Positions 28,701 to 36,365 of a stretch of DNA of 64,000 bases are shown piece after piece (positions within the stretch are counted from its first letter, which is position 1; each line of letters begins with the position of its first letter). A model generated the notes under the pieces. It made no database searches and was not told the origin of the DNA. It was given only the letters and a program-made list of their open reading frames with translations. The stretch covers positions 5,952,001-6,016,000 of the forward strand of contig NZ_CP150170.1 of the NCBI RefSeq assembly GCF_037963865.1, in the 5' to 3' direction. This stretch comes from Paenibacillus sp. FSL R10-2734 (GTDB lineage: Bacteria; Bacillota; Bacilli; Paenibacillales; Paenibacillaceae). The translations under genes and the position numbers were made by a program.

Positions 28701-30507
28701 TGAACTGCTGAGCACTGAACAAATTGTATCCAATATTAAAGAGAGTTTAAGCTTGGGCAACACAAGTAAGATATACAAAGACCTCACTCTCCCAACTGAA
28801 GCCGTAAGAGGAACCGTTATTACATGGTCATCTTCCAATAATGACATAGTAGGAAACGATGGTTCAGTGACTCGTCCTGAAAAAGGACTCGGAAATGCAA
28901 CAGTTGAACTTACTGCTACGATTACACTAGGAGAATCCACTGCAACTAAGACCTTTACTATCGTTGTAATGGAACTGACCGGCAATGTGCTGGAAGATGG
29001 TTTGGTGGCAGCGTATGATTTTGAAGGAAATCTTTCAGAAAACGGAGATCGTACTGCTAAGGGTACAATTACGGGAAATCGGATTAACAATACTGGTGGT
29101 AACATCACTTATGAGACGGGTGAAGAAGGTCTTGCAGCTAAATTCGACGGTAACTCCGGTATTCGCCTACCAAACGGTTTGATTAAAGGCAACACCTATA
29201 CAATAGGCATGTGGCTTAACCCAGAACAATTAACACAATTCACCACTGCTTTCTTTGGTGCTACAACGGATACGAATTGGATTAGCTTATTGCCTTATGG
29301 AAACGGTGGAGCTACAACCCGGATGTGGTTTGGTAACCAAACCTTCCATGATGCAGAAGCTGGCATGCAGATTCCAGTTAACCAATGGTCGCATATAGCT
29401 TTCACTTACGATGCTGGGGCAGTGAAGCTGTATGTTAACGGAGTATTGAAATACACAGGAAAAGGATTTACGGATGTCTTCGCCAGCGAGGATGCAGTGT
29501 TCTCCCTAGGTGTAAACTACTGGGATATCCCTTACAAAGGATTGATCGATAACCTGCGCATCTATGAAAGTGCACTTTCCGCAGAAGCAGTAGACTTGCT
29601 GGTAAACGGCCAGCCTGACTGCGATATTAAAGTAAGCACGATAACCATCACGGAGTCTGAAAAAGCATTAGAATTAGAAAATAGCTTTACACCTCAAGTA
29701 AAAGTGCTGCCTACCAATGCCGGAAATAAGACATTAACTTGGAGTTCTAGTGATTCCAATGTAGTTTCAGTTGATGCTGCAACAGGAACAGTGACGGCAC
29801 TAACGGTCGGTGGCGAAGCAGTGATTACAGCCACCGCGACTGATGGCAGTGGTATCTCGGCAGACTATAAGGTAAAAGTTACAGATGGTAAAGTTGCCTA
29901 TTATGCTTTTGATGGAAACCTTAATGACTCCCTCCAATTGATCGGTACTGGCCAGGTTACGGGAATAAAAATTGAGGCTCCAACTGTAGGCAATATCACT
30001 TACGGCAACGGTATTGCTGATCAAGCAGCAGTATTTGACGGTGCTTCCGGTATCCGATTGCCTGATGGATTAATTAGCAGTGATACTTATACAGTATCTA
30101 TGTGGCTAAACCCTGAGCAGCTTACAACTGCAACAACAACTTTCTTCGGCGCTGCTTCGATTAATAGCTGGATCAGCTTTGTTCCACAGAACAGTGATGG
30201 TATAACATTGCTGTGGTCAGGTCAGGCTTGGTACGATGCCCTTACAAATATGAGAATCCCAGAACAACAATGGACGCATGTAGCATTTACAGTCAAACAC
30301 GGTACAGTTAAGGTTTATATCAACGGCGTTGAGAAATTCTCTGGTGAGGACTTTCCTAATGTATTTAGAAACAAGAATGGTGTATTCTCTCTTGGTGTAA
30401 ACTATTGGGACGTACCCTATATGGGAATGATGGATGAACTGAAGATTTACAGCAGAGCGCTCAAATCAGAAGAAATACTGACAGAGTATAACTCGAATGT
30501 AAATTAA
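25756..30507 (+). CDS. SLH-anchored modular GH43 arabinan endo-1,5-alpha-L-arabinanase
   Basis: Secreted 1583-residue enzyme. In order: signal peptide (1-28), three SLH repeats (about 45-210) that bind cell-wall polymer, a beta-strand-rich region (about 215-425) resembling a right-handed helix, a Pro/Thr/Ala linker (about 425-475), a GH43 propeller (about 480-870), a GH43 C-terminal barrel (QEDVIGAYQFVNHG onward), an atrophied Ig-like domain, a LamG-like domain (about 1085-1240), a Big_2 Ig domain, and a second LamG-like domain (about 1350-1570). The GH43 acids appear as HDPSV, AIDPTLF and SGEGPYI. It should cut arabinan outside the cell. GGAGG is only 3 nt before the ATG; TTG at codon 3 has better spacing. 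Confidence 0.93.
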   Translation: MNLRKTTRKLTASLLALTLLIPAPLISAASASDSKTIPQSTQQQAADYLGHWAQKDFQSWVDKGLISGYGQGIYKPNQEITRAEWVTLINRVFNLQEKAEISFMDVSETGAYYSDIQKAAAAGYISGYSDGTFRATQQVSRQEAAVMLYRLFQLNSSANTSAPKDVEDLPTWSQEAVLSLFSEGYLSGYNDGTFKGTKAVSRAEALRMIEELAGEITTKSGSYTGITSRNMVISSPGVELNNSTISGNLYLTEGIAEGDITLNNVTVKGKVYVSGGGENSIVLSNSNAADMAVDKHNGKLRIVTKGNSAVPSVRVHSGVTLEEDNSLTGAGFGQVIIENTLPNDSTIRLKGNFDSTEIKALGAPILHLAAGSITEVTLKQIVKLRVDAGTAINNLILGINDIITIQGTGKVGFDSKYSHLIKFETPSPTATATPGTSSGGSDGGVVSTPAPSATPVPPATPTPTATPEPTAPAPALTNVSVHDPSVVVDKGTYYVFGSHIDAAKSDDLMNWTHFTNGYTTPGNVLFGDLSANLAESFKWAGENDSDSKGGFSIWAPDVFWNEAYKNADGTTGAYMMYYSASSTYIRSAIGYATSQNIEGPYTYGNTVIYSGFTKEEDYDTNSKVNKKWTNTNIQKLIDNGTLDDVNPDWFDAGGSYKNKTYTNAIDPTLFYDKDGKLWMTYGSWSGGIFILEIDPATGEPKYPGEDGKTADGRLIDRYFGTHISGGMTKSGEGPYIAYDKNTGYYYLYVTYGGLASDGGYNMRQFRSTNPDGPYVDAAGQSAVLATSNDHSAIGNKVLGNFMFTNLNSDPDFQTYGYVASGHNSVNYDDETGKIFNFFHTRFPQRGETHELRVHQMFTNEDGWPITSPHRYTGETIAAVKQEDVIGAYQFVNHGKDTSAKIKSTTDIELRGDGTITGSVTGTWELKGEYYVDLLLNETENGAAVQNLYKGVFVKQWDSSRQSNVMTFTAMSNKGVTVWGSQIELLSTEQIVSNIKESLSLGNTSKIYKDLTLPTEAVRGTVITWSSSNNDIVGNDGSVTRPEKGLGNATVELTATITLGESTATKTFTIVVMELTGNVLEDGLVAAYDFEGNLSENGDRTAKGTITGNRINNTGGNITYETGEEGLAAKFDGNSGIRLPNGLIKGNTYTIGMWLNPEQLTQFTTAFFGATTDTNWISLLPYGNGGATTRMWFGNQTFHDAEAGMQIPVNQWSHIAFTYDAGAVKLYVNGVLKYTGKGFTDVFASEDAVFSLGVNYWDIPYKGLIDNLRIYESALSAEAVDLLVNGQPDCDIKVSTITITESEKALELENSFTPQVKVLPTNAGNKTLTWSSSDSNVVSVDAATGTVTALTVGGEAVITATATDGSGISADYKVKVTDGKVAYYAFDGNLNDSLQLIGTGQVTGIKIEAPTVGNITYGNGIADQAAVFDGASGIRLPDGLISSDTYTVSMWLNPEQLTTATTTFFGAASINSWISFVPQNSDGITLLWSGQAWYDALTNMRIPEQQWTHVAFTVKHGTVKVYINGVEKFSGEDFPNVFRNKNGVFSLGVNYWDVPYMGMMDELKIYSRALKSEEILTEYNSNVN

Positions 30508-30527
30508 GAGAATCATCGATTGGAAAG

Positions 30528-30558
30528 AGAGCGGAGCCTTAGGCTTCGTTCTTTTTTT
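30528..30558 (+). terminator. Terminator of the arabinanase gene
   Basis: AGAGCGGAGCC-TTA-GGCTTCGTTCT forms an 11-bp stem with two wobble pairs, followed by seven T. Confidence 0.9.
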
Positions 30559-30736
30559 CTCGAATACCTCTCTCGTTGTGATTGACCGTTCAGAAAATTT
30601 CTCACCGTCGTATTGTAAAATAAGCATTTAAATAATATAATCATTAACTATACGTCTTGAATAAACGATAATTCAGCCTTTCTTATTAATAAATCCCTTA
30701 ATCGAGTAGTCTATAAATTTAAATTGGAGGCCATAT

Positions 30737-31651
30737 ATGAAACTTGACCTGTCGGAAGAATCCCTTCCCGTCTACGAAGCTTTAGCCAGCTCAGTACGTC
30801 TACATCTGTTGCGTTTGCTTGCCGAGAAGCCTATGAATGTCAAGGAATTGGCCGGTGCAGTAAATTTGAGCAGCGCCATTATGACTATGCATGTGCGCAA
30901 GCTGGAAGCTGCAGGACTTATCCAGACACATATGGCGCCTGGACGAAGTGGTCTGCAAAAGATCTGTACGCTAGCTGCTGAAAGTGCAGAAATCACCTTT
31001 CCGGGCAGACAAATCAATGAGCGCAAAAGCTACCGCAAGGAAATTCCTGTGGGACATTATTCCGACTTCCTGATCGAGCCTACCTGCGGTCTTGCCACTA
31101 CTGAGCAAGTGATTGGCAGCTTTGATGATCCCCGTTATTTCTGGGATCTCGAACGTATGAATGCTGGTATTCTTTGGTTCGGTAAAGGATATATCGAATA
31201 TAAAATCCCTAACTTCCTTCTCTCCAGTCAACAGCCAGAGGAGCTAATCATTACAATGGAAATTGCTTCCGAAGCACCTTCCATTAATAATAATTGGCCC
31301 TCGGATATCACCTTCACACTGAACGGAGTGCAGCTTGGATTCTGGACAAGTCCCGGTGACTACGGAGATAGACGTGGCAAATACACGCCGGCTTGGTGGC
31401 CAGCGCTCACGAATCAATACGGCCTACTTAAGCAGCTACGTGTTACACCTAAAGGCACATTTATGGATGGTCTGAAGCTGTCCGACGTTACACTGGATCA
31501 AGTGAACATCCGCAACAAGCAATGGACCTTTAAGCTTTCCGTCGATGAAGAGGCCGAGCATATTGGCGGCATTACCCTTTTTGGCAAAGGCTTTGGCAAC
31601 TATAATGACGATCTAATCGTTGAGCTGTTCTATAAAGATACTCATGAATAA
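30737..31651 (+). CDS. ArsR-type HTH regulator with C-terminal sensor-like domain (copy 2)
   Basis: Full-length paralog (304 residues) of the regulator at 24402-25307, alignable end to end. The N-terminal winged helix reads LAGAVNLSSAIMTMHVRKLEAAGLI. The C-terminal domain repeats the same landmarks: GHYSDFLIEPTCGLATT, NWPSDITFTLNGVQLGFW, RGKYTPAWWP, NQYGLLKQLRVT and GKGFGNYNDDL. The strict conservation of these segments against a more variable background suggests a ligand site. It lies after the arabinanase, convergent with the DUF6171/GH51 pair. TTGGAGG precedes the ATG. Likely role: sugar-responsive control of this island, possibly with a different ligand or target set from copy 1. Confidence 0.85.
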   Translation: MKLDLSEESLPVYEALASSVRLHLLRLLAEKPMNVKELAGAVNLSSAIMTMHVRKLEAAGLIQTHMAPGRSGLQKICTLAAESAEITFPGRQINERKSYRKEIPVGHYSDFLIEPTCGLATTEQVIGSFDDPRYFWDLERMNAGILWFGKGYIEYKIPNFLLSSQQPEELIITMEIASEAPSINNNWPSDITFTLNGVQLGFWTSPGDYGDRRGKYTPAWWPALTNQYGLLKQLRVTPKGTFMDGLKLSDVTLDQVNIRNKQWTFKLSVDEEAEHIGGITLFGKGFGNYNDDLIVELFYKDTHE

Positions 31652-31652
31652 A

Positions 31653-31688
31653 GCCGCATTCATCTCCTATTGGAGAGTCGAATGCGGC
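31653..31688. terminator. Bidirectional terminator
   Basis: GCCGCATTC and GAATGCGGC form a perfect 9-bp stem with an inner CTCC/GGAG stem, followed by TCTTATTTT. It separates convergent genes. Confidence 0.9.
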
Positions 31689-31710
31689 TCTTATTTTGCC
31701 TTATTTCACC

Positions 31711-31983
31711 TTAAATAAAAGGTCCCCATAAACCGCCACCAGGCAGTGGACAGCCACGTTCCTTAAGCTTAGCTACAACGGGTATAATGCAGCCGCATGC
31801 GACGCAAGTTACGCCCTCATGCAGCTTAGGACAAGTCCCGCAAAGAGAAATCCGTTCAGCGTAAACTTCATCCGGAACACAAAGCTCTGACTTAAACATG
31901 GATGATGACAATATACGGTCTATCTGCGCTTCGGTAACCTTATAATCGTCTCGACATCCCTTGCATGCAGATGTTGTTGACAT
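31711..31983 (-). CDS. Cys-rich small protein, DUF6171-like
   Basis: Protein of 90 residues with seven Cys: a CKGC pair at the N-terminus, one Cys in the middle, then CGTC and CVACGC clusters and a last Cys in GCPLPGG. The pairs suggest a zinc-ribbon-like fold binding one or two metal ions. I recall this pattern as DUF6171, function unknown. It starts 12 nt after the GH51 stop on the same strand, so it is cotranscribed with abfA. A link to arabinan use is not evident and the placement may be incidental. Confidence 0.7.
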   Translation of the reverse strand: MSTTSACKGCRDDYKVTEAQIDRILSSSMFKSELCVPDEVYAERISLCGTCPKLHEGVTCVACGCIIPVVAKLKERGCPLPGGGLWGPFI

Positions 31984-31995
31984 GATAACACCACC

Positions 31996-33492
31996 TTATG
32001 CCTTCGGCGTAATCTCTAGCACAGTTACTGACATTGGAGGTAGCTCTACATTAAGCAGATCACCCTCAAGTGTAAAGGCAGTAAAGGCTTGCGGTACTAC
32101 CGCATCCGGCTGACTGAAGGTATTGTGAGCATCTATCTTGTCACCTGCCAGCGTTGTGCCAGTTACTTCAACCTTCTGCCCAGAAAGACCGCGAAGCTCG
32201 AGGGGAACAGTAGCCGATGCAGCGTGGTTCAGGTTGCACAGGCTAACATGGATGACTCCAGCGTCTGTTACGGAAGCTGAAGCAGACACTTCAGGGATCT
32301 CGTGACCTTCAAAGCTGTAAGTCCCACTGTCGATTGTCAAATCCAATAATTCAGCATCCTGATGGACTTTAAACATATTGAATACATGGTACGTCGGGGT
32401 TAGCACCATTTTTTCTCCTTCGGTCAAAATAACCGCTTGAAGCACGTTAATGGTCTGCGCAATATTTGCCATCCGTACCCGATCACTGTGTTTATGGAAA
32501 ATATTCAGTGACACTCCAGCTACCAAGGCATCTCGAATCGAATTTTGTTGATACAAAAATCCAGGATTCGTCCCCGGCTCAACATCATACCAAGTTCCCC
32601 ACTCGTCAACGATAAGGCCTACTCTTTTATCTGGATCATATTTGTCCATAATAACGCTATGTTTTGTAATCAGCTCATCCATACGAAGGGCCTTCTCTAA
32701 GGTACTAAACCATTCACCCGTTTCAAAGCCTGTCGCTGCACCTTTATTCTCCCAAGCTGGACCAGGAATCGTATAGTAATGAAGCGTAATAGAGTCCATA
32801 AAGCGTGTAGCTTCACGCATCAGAACCTCCATCCAGTGATAATCATCCACGTTAGGACCACAAGCAATCCGGTGAATCCGATTGTCCCCATAATTACGAA
32901 CATACGTCTGATATTGGCGATAAAGATCTGCATAATATTCTGGACGCATATTCCCGCCGCAGCCCCAGTTCTCATTACCGACGCCAAAATAAGTCACAGT
33001 CCAAGGCTCTTGATGGCCGTTCTGCTGGCGAAGCTCAGACATCGGTGAAACACCGCCAAAGGTTAAATACTCTACCCATTCGGACATCTCTTGAACCGTA
33101 CCACTTCCCACATTACCGTTGATATAAGGCTCACATTCCAGCAGCTCACATAGTTCCATAAATTCATGCGTACCAAAATGGTTGTTCTCAACCGTGCCGC
33201 CCCAGTGCGTGTTGATCATACGTTTACGAGCTTCGCGATCTCCAATACCATCTTTCCAATGATATTCATCCGCGAAACATCCACCCGGCCAACGAAGCAC
33301 TGGAATTTGAATTTCTTTAAGCGCTTTCACAACATCATTACGAATACCGTTAGTGTTAGGAATCGGTGAATCCTCTCCGACCCAAATCCCTTCATAAATA
33401 CAACGTCCTAGATGCTCAGAGAAGTGTCCATAAATATTTTTGTTAATCGTACCTTTACGAATGTCTGTGTTAAGAATTGCGCGCTCTGCCAT
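31996..33492 (-). CDS. abfA: GH51 alpha-L-arabinofuranosidase
   Basis: Intracellular arabinofuranosidase of 498 residues, normal length for GH51 and without signal peptide. A TIM barrel precedes a C-terminal beta-sandwich. The acid/base is Glu174 in GVGNENWGCGG and the nucleophile Glu297 in IVDEWGTW. The opening GHFSEHLGRCIYEGIWVG and RWPGGCFADEYHWKDG are family hallmarks. It releases terminal arabinose from short arabino-oligosaccharides, so it completes the path begun by the secreted arabinanase. It leads a small operon with the DUF6171-like gene. The upstream AT-rich region contains TTAATAA motifs like those in other gaps of this island. Confidence 0.96.
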   Translation of the reverse strand: MAERAILNTDIRKGTINKNIYGHFSEHLGRCIYEGIWVGEDSPIPNTNGIRNDVVKALKEIQIPVLRWPGGCFADEYHWKDGIGDREARKRMINTHWGGTVENNHFGTHEFMELCELLECEPYINGNVGSGTVQEMSEWVEYLTFGGVSPMSELRQQNGHQEPWTVTYFGVGNENWGCGGNMRPEYYADLYRQYQTYVRNYGDNRIHRIACGPNVDDYHWMEVLMREATRFMDSITLHYYTIPGPAWENKGAATGFETGEWFSTLEKALRMDELITKHSVIMDKYDPDKRVGLIVDEWGTWYDVEPGTNPGFLYQQNSIRDALVAGVSLNIFHKHSDRVRMANIAQTINVLQAVILTEGEKMVLTPTYHVFNMFKVHQDAELLDLTIDSGTYSFEGHEIPEVSASASVTDAGVIHVSLCNLNHAASATVPLELRGLSGQKVEVTGTTLAGDKIDAHNTFSQPDAVVPQAFTAFTLEGDLLNVELPPMSVTVLEITPKA

Positions 33493-33600
33493 GAATAAGT
33501 TCCGCCCTTCAACATTTATATTTTTATTAACTAATTAATAATTATATAAGCATTATAGAGCGGTGCTCAGCGATCCGTCAATCACCAATATGAATGAAGG

Positions 33601-34308
33601 CTATTCTTTATCAATAGGTTTACTTATCCCGTCTTCATAATAATCAAAAACGAGCTGATGTTGCGTTCCTCTTACGCCGTAAAATACGTCGGAGATGCGT
33701 TTCCCCTTACGTCTTAATTCGTTTTCCAGCCATTCTTTGGTCAGGTCATTATTCTCAAGATTCTCTTCAATGAGTATGCCATCCATAATTAACTCAATGG
33801 GAAAGCTCTGTGGGACCGAAGGAAGCTTCAGATCTTTTCTGGTAACATATTGGTACTCTTGTTTCTTCAAGACAGATACCATTCCGTTATCTTCTAGCAC
33901 AGCGTATTCCACTACCTCTAGATTAAAAATTTCTTTTTCCCTCAGTGCCTGATCCAAGGAGTCCAGCGAATACCTTACCTTTTTCATATTCCCATCAAGA
34001 ATTTTCCCATTTTCTATAAGCACCGTGGGTGAACCCGATATCCAGCTTCTCATTCTGCGACTCTTTATAGCGATGACAGATAGCAGAAAAGATGTAGCGG
34101 CTATGACAATGAGTGCCACGATCATATATGATGATTTCAGATCTTTATTAAAAGCCAGGTTCGCCGCAAGCGATCCCAATATAATGCCTGTCACGAAATC
34201 GAGAAATGTCAAACTAGAAATCGTTTGTTTACCCAATATTTTAGCTATCAGCAGCAGCATGATCATAGCCACTAAAGTTCGAAACACAATATCCATATGC
34301 GCTTGCAT
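33601..34308 (-). CDS. DUF421 membrane protein (YetF/YcaP type)
   Basis: Membrane protein of 235 residues. Three N-terminal helices (IVFRTLVAMIMLLLIAKILG, the SLTFLDFVTGIILGSLAAN segment and a third) are followed by a cytoplasmic alpha/beta domain that contains SGSPTVLIENGKIL and PIELIMDGILIEENL. This is the DUF421/YetF layout seen in Bacillus spore and stress proteins; the biochemical role is unknown. I prefer ATG 34308 over GTG 34311, both behind GGGGG. It is a single gene between the two carbohydrate islands. Confidence 0.88.
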   Translation of the reverse strand: MQAHMDIVFRTLVAMIMLLLIAKILGKQTISSLTFLDFVTGIILGSLAANLAFNKDLKSSYMIVALIVIAATSFLLSVIAIKSRRMRSWISGSPTVLIENGKILDGNMKKVRYSLDSLDQALREKEIFNLEVVEYAVLEDNGMVSVLKKQEYQYVTRKDLKLPSVPQSFPIELIMDGILIEENLENNDLTKEWLENELRRKGKRISDVFYGVRGTQHQLVFDYYEDGISKPIDKE

Positions 34309-34440
34309 CACTCAACCCCCTACCTCTCCTTCCCCATTATTTACAAACGTAGTAGAAATGAAACCTCACTACAATTGGAGTTATCATTATACAAATCGAT
34401 TCGTACAGGTAGATTTTCGGAGATTCTAAAAACGCCAAAA

Positions 34441-34480
34441 GAGCTTTAGAATGGTTCTACTGAACCATCCCAAAGCCCTG
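34441..34480 (-). terminator. Terminator of the GH35 gene
   Basis: On the minus strand AGGGCTTTGGGATGGTTC pairs imperfectly with GAACCATTCTAAAGCTCT, ending in TTTT. It closes the SBP-GH29-GH35 transcription unit. Confidence 0.8.
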
Positions 34481-34507
34481 GCTTTGAATTACTTAAAGCT
34501 AAAGATT

Positions 34508-36340
34508 CTACAATTTATCATCCTGCACAAAATTCAGCACGGCATCGTCGACGGCCGAAGTTCTTCCCAGATCAGGGAGGTTCGTAAGCTCAATTTCGCA
34601 AGTCTCAGCACAGCCATGCAATTCCAAAAGAACCAGATCATTACACCCCTTACGCAAGAGTGGGCCAGGGATATATAGGGCCTGTTGCGGACCAGCGTTC
34701 CAGTAGCGCCCCAGATTAAAACCATTGATCCAGGCGACCCCTTTATTCCATCCATCGAACCGTAGAAAGGTATCGCCAATCTCCTCCGCCTCGAAGTAGC
34801 CCCGGTAGAATCCGGGCAGACCTGGAGGTGCCGCAGCTTCCTGCTTCTCCACCGGCTGCTCCTTGTATTCAAGTGAAGCCAGCGTTCCCGGTTCTAGCGG
34901 CAGTGTACGGATCGTCCAGTTATATTGCAGCTGGTTATCGATTCGAACCCCGTCCAGAATCCCTTTCGGATCACGAATGAGCGGCCCGTAATTAATTCGC
35001 CCCATATTTTCGACGAGAATATCCAGCCGTGCTCCCCCAGCAGGAATGGAAATTTCCAGTGGCTGCGGATTCCAGCGCTCGATCACCCCAAGTACCTGGC
35101 CATCTAGAAAGACCTGCGCCCGATCGCGCACACCCTCGATGTAGAGCTTCTGCCTGGACCGCGGTCCCTGCACATAAGTGCTGTACAATATAAAACCATA
35201 GGACTGTCCAAGCTTCTCCATCGGCTGTATATACACACTGTTCACCGGCACGGATAACTTCTCCAGATTGGAAGCTCTGAACAGTTCCGCCTTTTCCGTC
35301 AAGGCGACCTTCCCGTAGGAGATCTTCGGAATCGGTTCAGGGAGTGGACAAGATGGGGCAAATCCATGGTTGCCAAGTACCAACCGGACAGCTTCATATT
35401 TCGCAGTCGTATCTCCCCATTCCGTGAGCGGGGCATCATAGTCATAGCTTGTAATCGTCGGCTCGTAGGTGACGATATGATTCGCCCCGTTATAGAAGCC
35501 AAAGTTAGTCCCGCCATGGAACATGTACATATTAAATGAGGAGCCCTGTGTCAGGATATCATTCAGGACGCCAGCTACATCTTCGGCATCGCGCACATGA
35601 TGATCCTCCATCCAGTGATCGAACCAGCCGTTCCAGTATTCCATCACCATCAGCGGTTCTTCAGAGCGGTACTCCCGGTATTTGCGGAAGGATTCCTCTG
35701 TACTGGAGCCAAAATTGACTGTCGCATGTACATCTTCCAGTGTTCCGCCGAGCAGCATCTCATCGGTTGGCCCGTCGGAAGTAAAGAGCAGCACATCGAC
35801 CCCTCTGTTGACCAGTCCATTACGCATATATCTCAGGTAGCCACTGTCATTGCCATAGCTGCCATATTCATTCTCTACCTGGACGGCCAGAATCGGCCCA
35901 CCATGTGTAGAGAGCAGCGGAACCAGCCGAGGAATCAGCTCATCATAATAACGGTCCACCTTGCTTAAATAAAGAGGATCACAGCAGCGAAGCTGAAGTT
36001 CACTGTAAGCCAGCAGCCAGCCCGGCAGACCCCCGAATTCCCATTCCGCACAGATGAACGGACTCGGTCTGACAATAACATGAAGCCCAAGCTCTCCAGC
36101 CAGTTCGATAAAAGAGACCACATCGGCCATGCCATCAAATACGAACTCCCCCTCCTTAGGTTCATGCATATTCCAGGCGATGTAGGTCTCGACGGTATTG
36201 AATCCACAGGCTTTCAATTTCAGCAGCCGGTCTTTCCAGTATTCAGGCACAACCCGAAAATAATGAATCGCTCCCGATATGATCCGGTAAGGCTGTCCGT
36301 CCAGCAAATAGTGTCCATTCTTCCAAGTGAGCAGGCTCAT
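34508..36340 (-). CDS. GH35 beta-galactosidase
   Basis: Cytoplasmic beta-galactosidase of 610 residues with no signal peptide. The TIM barrel starts SGAIHYFRVVPEYWKDRL and carries the acid/base Glu158 in VQVENEYGSYG and the nucleophile Glu234 in VMEYWNGWFD. Two beta-sandwich regions follow, with GWNKGVAWINGFNLGRYW near the C-terminus, a GH35 signature. It would remove non-reducing galactose from imported oligosaccharides. It is the last gene of the SBP-GH29-GH35 unit, 25 bp after the fucosidase. Confidence 0.95.
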   Translation of the reverse strand: MSLLTWKNGHYLLDGQPYRIISGAIHYFRVVPEYWKDRLLKLKACGFNTVETYIAWNMHEPKEGEFVFDGMADVVSFIELAGELGLHVIVRPSPFICAEWEFGGLPGWLLAYSELQLRCCDPLYLSKVDRYYDELIPRLVPLLSTHGGPILAVQVENEYGSYGNDSGYLRYMRNGLVNRGVDVLLFTSDGPTDEMLLGGTLEDVHATVNFGSSTEESFRKYREYRSEEPLMVMEYWNGWFDHWMEDHHVRDAEDVAGVLNDILTQGSSFNMYMFHGGTNFGFYNGANHIVTYEPTITSYDYDAPLTEWGDTTAKYEAVRLVLGNHGFAPSCPLPEPIPKISYGKVALTEKAELFRASNLEKLSVPVNSVYIQPMEKLGQSYGFILYSTYVQGPRSRQKLYIEGVRDRAQVFLDGQVLGVIERWNPQPLEISIPAGGARLDILVENMGRINYGPLIRDPKGILDGVRIDNQLQYNWTIRTLPLEPGTLASLEYKEQPVEKQEAAAPPGLPGFYRGYFEAEEIGDTFLRFDGWNKGVAWINGFNLGRYWNAGPQQALYIPGPLLRKGCNDLVLLELHGCAETCEIELTNLPDLGRTSAVDDAVLNFVQDDKL

Positions 36341-36365
36341 GATCTACAACCTCCTTTTTTAACAT

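Noticed and set aside
28596..29108. Minus-strand open frame of 170 codons
   Set aside because: Antisense shadow of the arabinanase gene.
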